Part shown: one piece after another, positions 36,218-45,450 of the stretch
Position numbering within the stretch: position 1 is the stretch's first letter
How the letters are laid out: each line of letters starts with the position of its first letter
Origin: Seison nebaliae
Taxonomy: Eukaryota > Rotifera > Pararotatoria > Seisonacea > Seisonidae
Length of the DNA: 45,450 bases
NCBI GenBank assembly: GCA_023231475.1
Contig: JALJEE010002225.1
Location: forward strand, 1-45,450
Direction of reading: 5' to 3'
The notes under the pieces: generated by a model
What the model saw: the letters and a program-made list of their open reading frames with translations, nothing else
Databases searched by the model: none
Told to the model about the DNA's origin: nothing
Translations under genes and position numbers: made by a program

Positions 36218-37672
36218 TTAATTCGTTGCTATTTGTTTGGAGGAACTATGTGGCGCATCATTATCAGTTTTAGATGATTTACTTACATATTCCCAATTAT
36301 GTACCATTATCTTTTGAACGGCTAATAATGCTTGATATCGAACATTCGTATCAGGATGAGTTAACAGAGCCATAATGATCTGTTTCCCACCCAATTGTTC
36401 CAACACATGCTTACCACGACCATAATATCTGACATATTGTCCGAGATCATGAGCCGCAACACAAATTGATAATGGATCTTTATTTTCTTTCAGACATTGA
36501 ATAAGAATTCGAATTAACTCATAATTGTTCGCATTTAAATTATGTGCATTTTCTGCCCAGAACTTTTCTGACTTATGAACTGGCGACCATTCTAATTGTC
36601 TTGTTTTAATTTCTGCTTGATATTCATCGAATGATGAAATGCCATCAATTCTCACTTCTAATTCTTTACAAATATATTCCAAGTCGTCTTTTAATTCAAT
36701 ATCTTTAATTTCTTTTCCTTCCGTATAAATAGATAATCGTCGAAGAACTTTCAAATGTACCATAGTAACAGCATTATTCTTTCTCATTTCTTTATCTTCC
36801 ACAACATCCAATAAGTTCCTTAACAAAGCACAAACAATTCTCACTACTTTCTCACGAGCTGAATCTCCAATTAATTCAGTAAAAGCTGCGAGATATTTCG
36901 GTTTGGATATTTGTTCGGCAAAATCTTTCTCATAAGTCAATTGCCAGAAAACGAAGCAAATTTGATAATGAATTTGAAATCCAACATTTTCACATAATAA
37001 TTCTAGAAATCGTGGAGCACATTGGTTCGCAATAATCGCTATACGATAGTCTTCAATTCTTGCCATATACTGGAAACATCTACAAATGTTTTGAGTAAAT
37101 TCCTTTTCTCTTCCCAACTGATCTTTCAACCAAGTTACATAATATGTCAATTCTCTTCCTTTTAAGCGTTGATCCGATTTCCCCCAACATGCCAGTTTCA
37201 TAACGATTCGACAAATCATATTAACAATGAAATCATTCGGTCGCACTAACATCAATAGAAATGGTTGCCAAACACTCTCATGTTTCTCTTTTGCCATTGC
37301 AAAAAAATATTGACAAATCGTCGGATTTTCTTTTAATAGATCATCCAATAATGTGAGAATGTATGCCACCATCTCATCTTTCGGTAATGCTCCGAATAAG
37401 GTGGTAAAAACTTGCACAAAACTTTTTTGAAAACTCTCTTCCGTAAATAAATCTTTTCTTTTAATTGGAGATGATTGTAAAATTTGAGTGATGATACGAT
37501 GCTCTTCTTGATTGATAATTTGAGCCTGTAAATAACTCTGCCAATTTATTCGTTTCTCCCGATAAATATCAGCTCGCTGATGAAATTTAGAAATAGCGGC
37601 ACGTTTCTCTTCTTCATATGTCGCTAAAGATGACATAGTTCTCCCATCATTTCCTGGTAGATTAGTGGCCAT
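36218..37672 (-). CDS. ATP6V1H: V-type proton ATPase subunit H
   Basis: Regulatory subunit H of the cytosolic V1 sector, which couples V1 to Vo and silences ATP hydrolysis in free V1. Length is 484 aa against about 483 in human, in a single exon. The N-terminal helical ARM/HEAT-like region is recognisable from RINWQSYLQAQIINQEEH onward. The C-terminal domain carries WSPVHKSEKFWAENAHNLN, CVAAHDLGQYVRYYGRGKHV, and HPDTNVRYQALLAVQKIMVHNW. It is the best-conserved protein in the window and shows no obvious loss of key residues. It is divergent from the GGT homologue at 39024, so the two share a 1.35-kb upstream region. Its proton pump energises VAChT and other vesicular carriers. Minus-strand poly(A) candidate at 36083. 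Confidence 0.97.
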   Translation of the reverse strand: MATNLPGNDGRTMSSLATYEEEKRAAISKFHQRADIYREKRINWQSYLQAQIINQEEHRIITQILQSSPIKRKDLFTEESFQKSFVQVFTTLFGALPKDEMVAYILTLLDDLLKENPTICQYFFAMAKEKHESVWQPFLLMLVRPNDFIVNMICRIVMKLACWGKSDQRLKGRELTYYVTWLKDQLGREKEFTQNICRCFQYMARIEDYRIAIIANQCAPRFLELLCENVGFQIHYQICFVFWQLTYEKDFAEQISKPKYLAAFTELIGDSAREKVVRIVCALLRNLLDVVEDKEMRKNNAVTMVHLKVLRRLSIYTEGKEIKDIELKDDLEYICKELEVRIDGISSFDEYQAEIKTRQLEWSPVHKSEKFWAENAHNLNANNYELIRILIQCLKENKDPLSICVAAHDLGQYVRYYGRGKHVLEQLGGKQIIMALLTHPDTNVRYQALLAVQKIMVHNWEYVSKSSKTDNDAPHSSSKQIATN

Positions 37673-39023
37673 GACTAGATAAATTATGAATTAAAATGAA
37701 GTCAATCTCTATATGAAATTACAATTAATTATTAACTATTATTTACCAAATTTATGTCAATTATATAAACAAGAGAAAAATAGGACTATGAAATGGAAGA
37801 AACAAATTATATAACGATTTTTTGGAAAACAATTCGGCTAAATATTTGGAAAAAATACAAATATTTCTATAATTCTTCTAGGACAAATAATTATAAACTG
37901 TGCATAAGTAAGAAACGCGTTATAGTATTTTTTTTATAGTCAGGAGATTTGAGAGTTTCCTATAGATTTGTATCCAATGGATAGATTTACATTCGAGAAA
38001 AGAAAAAACTTATCGAATTTATTAGGAAAAGCTATCATTACATCTGGTGCTTCAAATGAGGTTGTAAAGAATAAATATTTGATTCAATTTTCGAATGAAT
38101 CGAATGTTAGATTAATTATTAATTAATTTTTAGTAAATAAAATTTTAAAGTTAATTTTTCTCTTATCGTTCTCTATGAATGATAATATTTTAAGAACCCA
38201 TCGATAAACTCTGGATTTCTGTGGTTTATTCTTTATTCACAAATATTCCAAATGGAAAATTTCCTACCTATTTTATGATATTCAACATTACAAAGATTAC
38301 TTAATTAGACCAGTTTTATAAAACCTCATAACTGTCCGATTACTTTAAGTTTTTTTTTTTTATTGCAGATGTAAATCCCTATAGGATAATTGATAATTTC
38401 TACTTCATTTCATTCAAGAAAACAGATTTTTTAGCGACTCAACGTCTCCAAACATCAGAGATTTACAAGAATTAATAAATAAGAGTGAAAAAAATTAAGC
38501 TAGAAAGAAGGCTTATTTTCAACATTAGAATTTGTATTATATATTTTTAAAAGGAAAGACAAGAAAATCATTTTCCTAATTATACTATCCAATATCTTTT
38601 AATTGTCTAGGAACATATGAAACATCGTAATATTGAGAAGAATCGGAATAATTTGGCAATAATTTTTTTAATTTTTCTTTTGAATAAATATCGTCTTCGT
38701 TTCATTACTCTTCTTGTTCAAAATATTTCCGTTTTGGTTGAATATTTTCATTGTCATTTATTAACTAAACTCTCAAAATAACTCAATATACGTAAAAGAT
38801 AAACTTCTTACAATAGTAGCACTATTACTTCTAAATTTCGTTCAGTGAAAGTGGAAAGGAGATATGATGAAATTCGGTAAAAACTCTAATCTGTTTCTGT
38901 TTATTTCATTTTATTAATTTCTTTACTATTCAGAACAATATTTCTATTTATAATTTGTTTATTATGTTATTATAAATTTAGTAATTCAGTTTAGTTGGTC
39001 GAATAAAAAAATTGATTTGAAAA
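37673..39023. other. Divergent upstream region of V-ATPase H and GGT homologue
   Basis: No coding exon is supported. It separates two head-to-head genes and should contain both promoters and 5' leaders. It is very AT-rich with T and A runs; no individual element can be assigned. Confidence 0.5.
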
Positions 39024-41406
39024 ATGGAAAAAGCATTAGGCGATTTTACATTATATGATGATTGTTAATTTTCGCATTTATTTTCTTTCGAAAAATTTAA
39101 ATGAATTGGAATTGACTACTCTATTTTTCAAGTGATACAACCTCTGGACGATGATCCACATATTGATTTAGATGTGCAAGAAATAGACCAAAATAATAAT
39201 GCAGATGACAATAGTGAACCCAATCCATCTGCCGCACCTCCTATCCAACCAATGGGCGAATATTCACCATTAAGAATAATGAATCCCGCTATTGGATATC
39301 TCGATGAGTTTTTGTTCATTTCAGAAATTTTTGAATTTCCACTATATATTTAGAGAGGCAAAAAGAAGTTTAACTATCATCATTTGGAGTACGATAGTGC
39401 TGACTATTATTATAACAATTGCCCTTCTCATACAAATTTTCGTTGGACTGCCTCAAGTTTAGACTATTCTTTTTCATTATATATATTTATTCAATAACAT
39501 CATTAAAGATCTTACCAAATGGTGTCATTATGAGTAATGAAGCAACATGTTCAGCTGTCGGTAAAAAAATTTTGATGGAAGGAGGCCAAGCTGGAGATAT
39601 CGCTATCGCTGTAATGTTCTGTCTAGCCACTGTAAATCCGTTAGGATCTGGAATTTCAGGGTTCTTAATTGTTTTTCGTGTTTTTATGAGAAATGTTTTA
39701 TGTTGAGTAGAGGAGGATTTGGATTAATACGAAATCATCGGGAAGGCATAAATAAAGTAATAAATTTCCAATTTTTGAATCCTGTTGATTCGCATTATAA
39801 TTATTCTTATGCATTACCTCGTGAAATGGAAATGTTAGAATATTTAAAAGAAACATATTCAAAGTTAGAAATTCAAATGAAACACAATTAATTCATTCAA
39901 AGTAACAGACTTCCACTATCTACTCTTTTGGCAACACCTATCAATTTGGCAACTAATGGTTTCCCCATGAGTAAAGGATTCATAGACCTGCTCATAAGTA
40001 AATATGATAAAGATAACGATATTCAAGTGCTTCCATTGTTCCTTCAAGACAAGTCAAAATGGAAAGTAGGAACAATCGTCAAACGACCAAAATTTGCTCA
40101 CATTCTTCAACAAATTGCTAATAATGGAATTGGATGGCTAAGAAATGGAGAAGTATTCGAAGCTATTCAAAAGAAAGTTTTAATATTAATGACGTATTGA
40201 AATTTTAGAATGTTCTTTAAGTTAAAACCGAAAGGTTTATCGGATCGTCGGAATTATGTGAAACCGCAAATTCATGTTCAAGAATCTAAAGGAATGGCCA
40301 TCAATCAAGGTTTTCTTCCTGAAAATTTTTATTATTTCATTCTCCATCCATTTATTAATTAATCGATCTTCTCAGATTATCAAATTCATTTACCAATTGG
40401 TGCTGATCAATGTACAGGTTTAGGAGCTATGGCTGTAGTTAGTGGTAAATTAGAGAAAACGTTAGAAAAGAAAGATTCAGAGGTTACCAATGCAACATTC
40501 ACACCAAATCTCTATCATATGTTAATCGAAGCGGTGAAACATGTTTATTCGAAATCATTAGGAGATAGAACATCGTTCAATTCCTTCATAACAATTTATT
40601 ACTAAATTTTCTTCTTTTTTTAAGTGAAGAGTATTTAGATGGTCTAGTTGCTCAAATTCTCCAATTGAAAACTGCTATTCCAACATTGGAAACTGCTAAC
40701 GCGGCAAAAGAAATATTGGATCAAAAACCTGAAGCCGGTGCAAATTATATGTCAGTAGTGGATGGAGATGATGTTATAATTACTCTAGTCAGGTTAATGA
40801 AAAAAACCTCAATGAAGTGAAAGTAAAAGTAATTTGAAATTTTTTAGCTCATTAGGTTCAAAATCTCAACCGAATATTTGGACGCCTAACGGAATTCCAT
40901 TGAATAATGGAAGACTTTCATCACGTGGAAAGAAAGAAATTACATCACCGTCATTACCATGTCCAATTCATTATTATAGTGACTTACACCCTTGCGAGTG
41001 GCGTGTAGCCACTGTAGTTCGAGATACACCAGAAGAAGCATTACCATTTTTCATAGTCTTAGAATCATTATTCCTTTCCACCACTGTGGTACAACCAAGT
41101 AATTTGAAGAATGCTCTTCAAATTCCCAGAGTTGTTTGGTCGTCAGATTCGGGTAAATTGTTCTTCGAAAAAAATTTGCCTATTTCCGTACAAAATTTCC
41201 TCACTGTCACCACAAAACACCAACTGGTACAACTAGGAAATAATCCGGAAATGTTCGGAGAATTTAATTTACTTGCAAAATTGAAAACGGAACGTATCGC
41301 TCAAATGGATCAGACACATCAATTTGAATATCAGGAAACAATGTCTCCTCAGAAATTACCGTCAGCAGACGCACCAATGGTAGTTATGGTGAAACGAACT
41401 CAATAA
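39024..41406 (+). CDS. Gamma-glutamyltransferase-like membrane protein, predicted inactive
   Basis: Exons: 39024-39063, 39133-39307, 39354-39456, 39509-39660, 39711-39863, 39909-40176, 40222-40309, 40376-40574, 40625-40792, 40848-41406; 634 aa, introns 45-69 nt. The layout matches GGT: acidic cytosolic N-terminus (MEKALGDFTLYDD...), one signal-anchor helix (about 80-103), then GGQAGDIAIAVMFCLATVNP, SGISGGGFGLI, ATPINLATNGFPMSKG, and AGANYMSVVDGDD. The last block aligns with the GGTAHLSVV motif that starts the small subunit, but the nucleophilic Thr is Ala. The substrate Arg of NAREVAP is not retained (INFQFLNP). The LSSMCP oxyanion block reads PSLPCP, and the downstream GAAGG loop is lost. 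Autoprocessing and glutathione hydrolysis are therefore unlikely. Frames and splice sites are intact across ten exons, so it looks like a maintained pseudoenzyme, perhaps a surface receptor or binding protein. That role is inference. Confidence 0.82.
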
Positions 41407-41701
41407 GTATAATTGTAAACACAAACACTTTAGAATAATAACCAAATTTTATTAATGAAAAAAAACAAACAAACAAACAGAATGAAAAAACATTCCATTA
41501 AGAAAAATTGTATCTTTATTGTTTCAATTTGTTAATCATTCGAAGTAAACTGTCACGTTTTAATCGTGTTAGTTTAATTAATAGAATGATTATTTTTTAA
41601 TTGTAATTGAATTCCAATTTGTGAGTGATATATATATTATATTTTGTGGTATTCTTCAAATAAAATTTTATATATTATTTCAAATGTCCGAAATGTCAAT
41701 G
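41407..41701. other. Overlapping 3' ends of GGT homologue and NAA25-like gene
   Basis: Only 295 bp separate the stops of two convergent genes. The nearest AATAAA on + is at 41659, just 43 nt before the opposing stop codon. The nearest minus-strand signal, TTTATT, is at 41515. If these are used, the two mRNAs overlap antisense in their 3' UTRs. Confidence 0.5.
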
Positions 41702-44700
41702 TCATGATGAAAACACTTTCAATAAACTTCCCATATAACTCGAGCGATTTTTTGATAAATTCGACAGATAATGTTTAGTTGTTTCAAACTTATTTTTTAT
41801 TCCATTATCAATCGACCCAATTATATTTTCTTTTTTCAGAATATTTTCGTAAATCATTTGAAAGATTTGTTTATTCTCAAAATCCTTCTCATTCAATGAC
41901 TCATTCCAATTGAATTCCAATTCCTCCAAATCAATCATATCCTAAAGAATAGAAGAAATTTGAATTTTTAGAAGAATCAAATAAAAATGAAAACTCTTTG
42001 TTTCTTATCGGTCGTTAAACGAACAGTAAAAACATTGGTGATTTTTTTAAATTGTTTATTCAATTGAATTTTCGTATCCTGCAATTGAGCATAGAATAGA
42101 AATAATTTGAAGAAAGAGGAAACTTTTAAAGAAATAATTGCCGAATTGATGAGAGAAATGAAAGAAATTTGAAGAATTTCATTTATCACATTAATTCTAT
42201 CCAATTTCTCACTTATTTCTTTCCAATTCCATTTATCCTGACAATTTATTTCGTTATCAGTCAAATATTGTTGGATGTTGTCTAAAATATTCTCATCGTC
42301 TTGTAATGATTGAATGAATAAACTTAAAAGTTGTTTATCCCTTTTCAAATGTCTTATTGGAGAAGAATGAAGACGATTAAAGATGGATGGGATATTGGTG
42401 GAAATATTTTGTTCTTTCTCCAAATTTTTTGAATAATTTATTAATACTTTCTTTATCGAGTTTAAATGATGAATATCGCCATTTTCATTTTTATGAAATT
42501 TCATCGATTCTCTAAAAAAATCGATGACAAGTTTATCGAATTTAAATAATTCGATAATTTCATTCGATTCGTCGATAATTCGATATTCATGTAATTGTCT
42601 TGAATATGATACGGGAAGAAAAGGAGATAAGACGTTTGAACTGTCAATGATAAAATATCTCTTGTCAGTGTCAGTAATGTTGGGACACAATCGTTGAAAG
42701 ATATTACTTTTCCCAAACATGATTCCTAAAGAGTTGACAATTGAATGAATGAAACGTTTATGTGAACCTTCTTCACTTCCTAACTTCGCATAATTATTCA
42801 ACCAATTATCCCAATCGTCAGTTGATTTGATTGTGGATTGGAATCGATTAAGATATCTTCGTTTCATCGATTCGCTTTCCAATGAATTATCAGTTAGTGT
42901 TATGATATCGAACAATTCAAACATATTTGAAAATTTTGATTGAAATAAACATCTAGATATTTGCTGATAATAAATCGAACGATGTTCCCCATCTACTGAT
43001 AAGAATTTATTTAATAAATTCGATTGTTCAACATCTGAATTAAATAATGGGACATTAGGCACATAATCGACAAGGAAGACGGATAGCAGAGTATTCTGCA
43101 ATTTCATATTCTTCAAATATTTCGCTGATTCATCATAGAATTTGAGATGATTTCTATAAAAGAAATATGAGAATATGTTAAATGTTGTAAATTGGTCATG
43201 ATTCATTCTCTCCATTAAACTCATGATACAATATAATCTAATTCTTTCAATCTCTTCATCATCTGATGAAGGAGATGATGCTAAACAATATAATAATGAT
43301 AATAATAAAATATTATATCGTTTCATTTGATTTTGATCGTCTAACGGATGATTAATCATTTCTTTTAAATTATCTAAAAACTTCTCATTATATTTCTGAT
43401 TTGATTGTTGTACAGTGAAATTTGTTAAATTCAATTCATCCATTGATGATATATCGATATCATTCAATAATTGTTTATAAATTAAAAGTTTCTCATCTTC
43501 CTCTCGAAAATATTGGGGGTAGTCCAATTCCATCGAATGTCGTTTACCCTTCTCTATTCCTTCATTCCACAAACAATTGAGGAAGAGATGTTTAAAATCT
43601 TCTCTTGTATTCGGCATGAGATACGTATAAAGGTTTTGTATAGAATTACTGGAATTTTGAAGAATTTTCACAAATAATTTTGATAGTCGAAATCGATAAT
43701 TTGAACAGAAATTTTCATTACCAAAAATATTGAGAACATTAGTGAAAGTGAGACAGATATCTGATTTTTGTTTATCTTCTCGTTCCAAAACTTCCTCGAT
43801 GAAATTATCGCGATCAATCGATTCGATATGTTTAATTTGAATGAAAAATCGAATTATTTCATCAATTATTTTATCATAATATTCTTTCGTCATTGGAACG
43901 TTGAACAATTCCTTATCTAAATCATCGTCATTGAGTAATAGGCCGAGAACGAAATAAGGAAGGAATGGGAAAATATTGGAAGAAACCATTTGATCATATT
44001 CCATATTCTCGTCCATTCGCTCCTTATATTCCACAATTATTTTCGAATGTTCATTCTCATATTTCTTAATTATTCTGTCATAGATTCCTAATTTTTTCTC
44101 TAAAACTTTTACTCTGTCTCCTTTCTTCTCTGTAGAACTTTGAGATTCATCTATTTCCTGTTGTAATTTTCCACGATCCGATTTGGTGGATTTAATACTC
44201 TTTTCGATTTCATCAATTTTCCCCTTCTTCTCCTCTTTCAATTTTTCGATTGTTTGTCGATGATTAAAAATTATTTCTAAATTATTCTTACAAATTCGTT
44301 TCTTTAATTCTTTCTGATTTGGTTGTTGGAGAATCCAAACACAGAAAGCACAATGTTTCACGATGGAATTCAAATTGAAATAATGTTTAGGAATTTCGAA
44401 CATCTCTTCAATTTTCTCATAATTCTTCAAATGGAATAGGGCGGAAACATAAGCGAGGAAATCTTTCTTTGACGACGGCACTTGCTCCAAAAACGAATTA
44501 TCGATCGATGTGTCTTCTGAGTCGATGGATTGGAGGAACAAATTTACATGTCGATTAATTGCCACATTATAAATGGAGATTGATTTAATAAAATCAACAT
44601 CTTTCAACATCATTCCACAATATAATTGATATAAAGAAATGTCAGCACAATATGAAGTGATAACGTCAACATTAGGACGGATGTTCGCTTTCGGCCATTT

Positions 44701-45192
44701 CATCACATCAACTTCTTCCAATTTCTTCAATCTCAATTCGATTGCTGAAAGAAATCTTGAGAATAAATCCATCCGATTCATATCGATGAATGTCGAATGT
44801 AACATATCAATCATATAATTCGAATAATAAACATTCGTCCGTTTAATTTTATCACTTAATTCCACTTTTCTTTTTAAGAAAGGAATATTATATTTCTTAT
44901 AAATATTCTCATCATTCATTTGAACGTCGAGTAGAAACGATTCGTCAATAATCTTCCATGCCTCTAAAATCTTGCCAGTATTCCTTAATATATGAACTTT
45001 CATAGATAATAATAATGATTGTTCGGGTGGATTCGATACTTTCGATTTCGATATTAAACTTAATGCTGTTTCATATTCATCGTTACGTACAGCATTCTCT
45101 ATTGTCTTCAATCGTTTATTAATCTTTCTCATCGAATCATGATTGCACAGAATCGAATTGATTTTCAATAGTTCAATCTCCTTCGAAGTCAT
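41702..45192 (-). CDS. NAA25: Probable NatB auxiliary subunit NAA25 (Mdm20-like), diverged
   Basis: Two exons, 45192-41995 and 41941-41702, joined phase 0 across a 53-nt intron; about 1145 aa against about 970 in human. NAA25 anchors the NatB N-terminal acetyltransferase to the ribosome. Support: the N-terminal helical-repeat start (RLKTIENAVRNDEYETALSL, then KVHILRNTGKILEAWKI) parallels NAA25's RRLRPIYDYLDNGNNKMAI and KAIGLQRTGKQEEAF. A central block (FSNMFELFDIITLTDNSL) parallels FEKIPEFIAFRNRLNNSL, and the terminal RSSYMGSLLKVF parallels QSSYLHSLLEMG. Odd: a highly charged coiled coil of roughly 80 residues (about 315-400, rich in Lys/Glu) interrupts the repeat region. Similarity is weak and recalled from memory, so the name is tentative. 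A polypyrimidine run ending CTTCAG just upstream of the ATG (about 45206) means an upstream exon is possible. Confidence 0.6.
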
Positions 45193-45349
45193 TCTTATAT
45201 GATCCTGAAGAGAAAAAAGATCTTATTTTAAATTACTACGCGAAAAGAAAAGTAAAAATTAGGAAAAGAAAAATTGGAAAAATATTTAAAAAATTTAAAT
45301 TTTAACAATAAATATCCGAGAGATAATATCGAAAGAAGAATGTTTAAAT

Positions 45350-45450
45350 TTACATAAAAGAATAATTCTCCTTCCATACATTTTGAACAGTTTTCGCCCA
45401 TTCTGGAATTTTCGTATTCAAAATGAAAGTTGGACAATCAAGAATTTGCT
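45350..45450 (-). CDS. Possible partial terminal coding exon at window edge
   Basis: Minus-strand frame open from the window edge to a TAA at 45350-45352. It encodes about 32 residues with protein-like composition (CPTFILNTKIPEWAKTVQNV, then WKENYSFM). I do not recognise it. It may be the last exon of a gene lying mostly outside the window. Alternatively it is an upstream exon of the NAA25-like gene, although the GTAAAT at its end would not keep frame with the next exon. Its stop lies only about 160 bp upstream of the NAA25-like ATG on the same strand. Confidence 0.35.
   Translation of the reverse strand, partial: QILDCPTFILNTKIPEWAKTVQNVWKENYSFM

Noticed and set aside
40199-40213. A 15-nt intron (GTATTG to TTTTAG) in the GGT homologue
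   Set aside because: A 45-nt intron at 40177-40221 with a GTT donor gives an equally open join and fits the other introns in size and donor.
1-45450. CRISPR arrays, bacterial operons, tRNA or rRNA genes
   Set aside because: None seen; introns and gene families show eukaryotic nuclear DNA, and I found no cloverleaf or rRNA core motif by eye, though a tRNA could be missed without a scan.

Overview
The window is nuclear DNA of an animal with an AT-rich genome (roughly 30% GC by eye), long AT-rich spacers and very short introns. A cholinergic gene locus (VAChT plus ChAT), a glycine-type SLC6 transporter and a Discs-large scaffold point to a bilaterian with a nervous system. A CatSper4-like gene suggests flagellated sperm. 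I cannot name the phylum. Many proteins are strongly diverged, as in fast-evolving small-bodied lineages.

Layout: (1) 751-2106, +, a single-exon CatSper4-like sperm channel subunit. (2) 5574-7613, +, intronless vesicular acetylcholine transporter, followed after about 240 bp by choline acetyltransferase (7852-10342, +, 11 exons); together they form the cholinergic locus. (3) 10989-13379, -, a nine-exon glycine-transporter-like SLC6 gene, convergent with ChAT. (4) About 13980-14470, -, a GC-richer broken fragment of a LINE reverse transcriptase. (5) 15198-31140, -, a 13-exon discs large (DLG) MAGUK gene with three long introns. (6) 31141-36217, a gene-poor spacer. (7) 36218-37672, -, intronless V-ATPase subunit H. 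(8) 39024-41406, +, a ten-exon gamma-glutamyltransferase homologue that has lost its catalytic residues. (9) 41702-45192, -, a two-exon gene that is probably NAA25, the NatB auxiliary subunit; then the edge of another coding exon on - at 45350-45450.

Joining exons by reading frame and homology gave 40 introns. Thirty-eight begin GTT, only two begin GTA, and 37 are 33-70 nt long. A +3 T at the 5' splice site is unlike the usual animal GTRAGT and is the most unusual genome-level signal here. At protein level the main oddities are the CatSper filter (Asp to Gln) and charge-poor S4, the GGT pseudoenzyme, a Cys at the SLC6 Na1 Asn position, and a DLG whose three PDZ domains have all lost the class-I histidine and whose PDZ3 has a broken GLGF loop.

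VAChT loads into synaptic vesicles the acetylcholine made by ChAT, and V-ATPase (subunit H) supplies the proton gradient that VAChT uses. DLG organises synaptic and junctional membranes. The other genes have no evident shared pathway. All exon joins are inferred from frame, homology and GT-AG boundaries, without transcript data.
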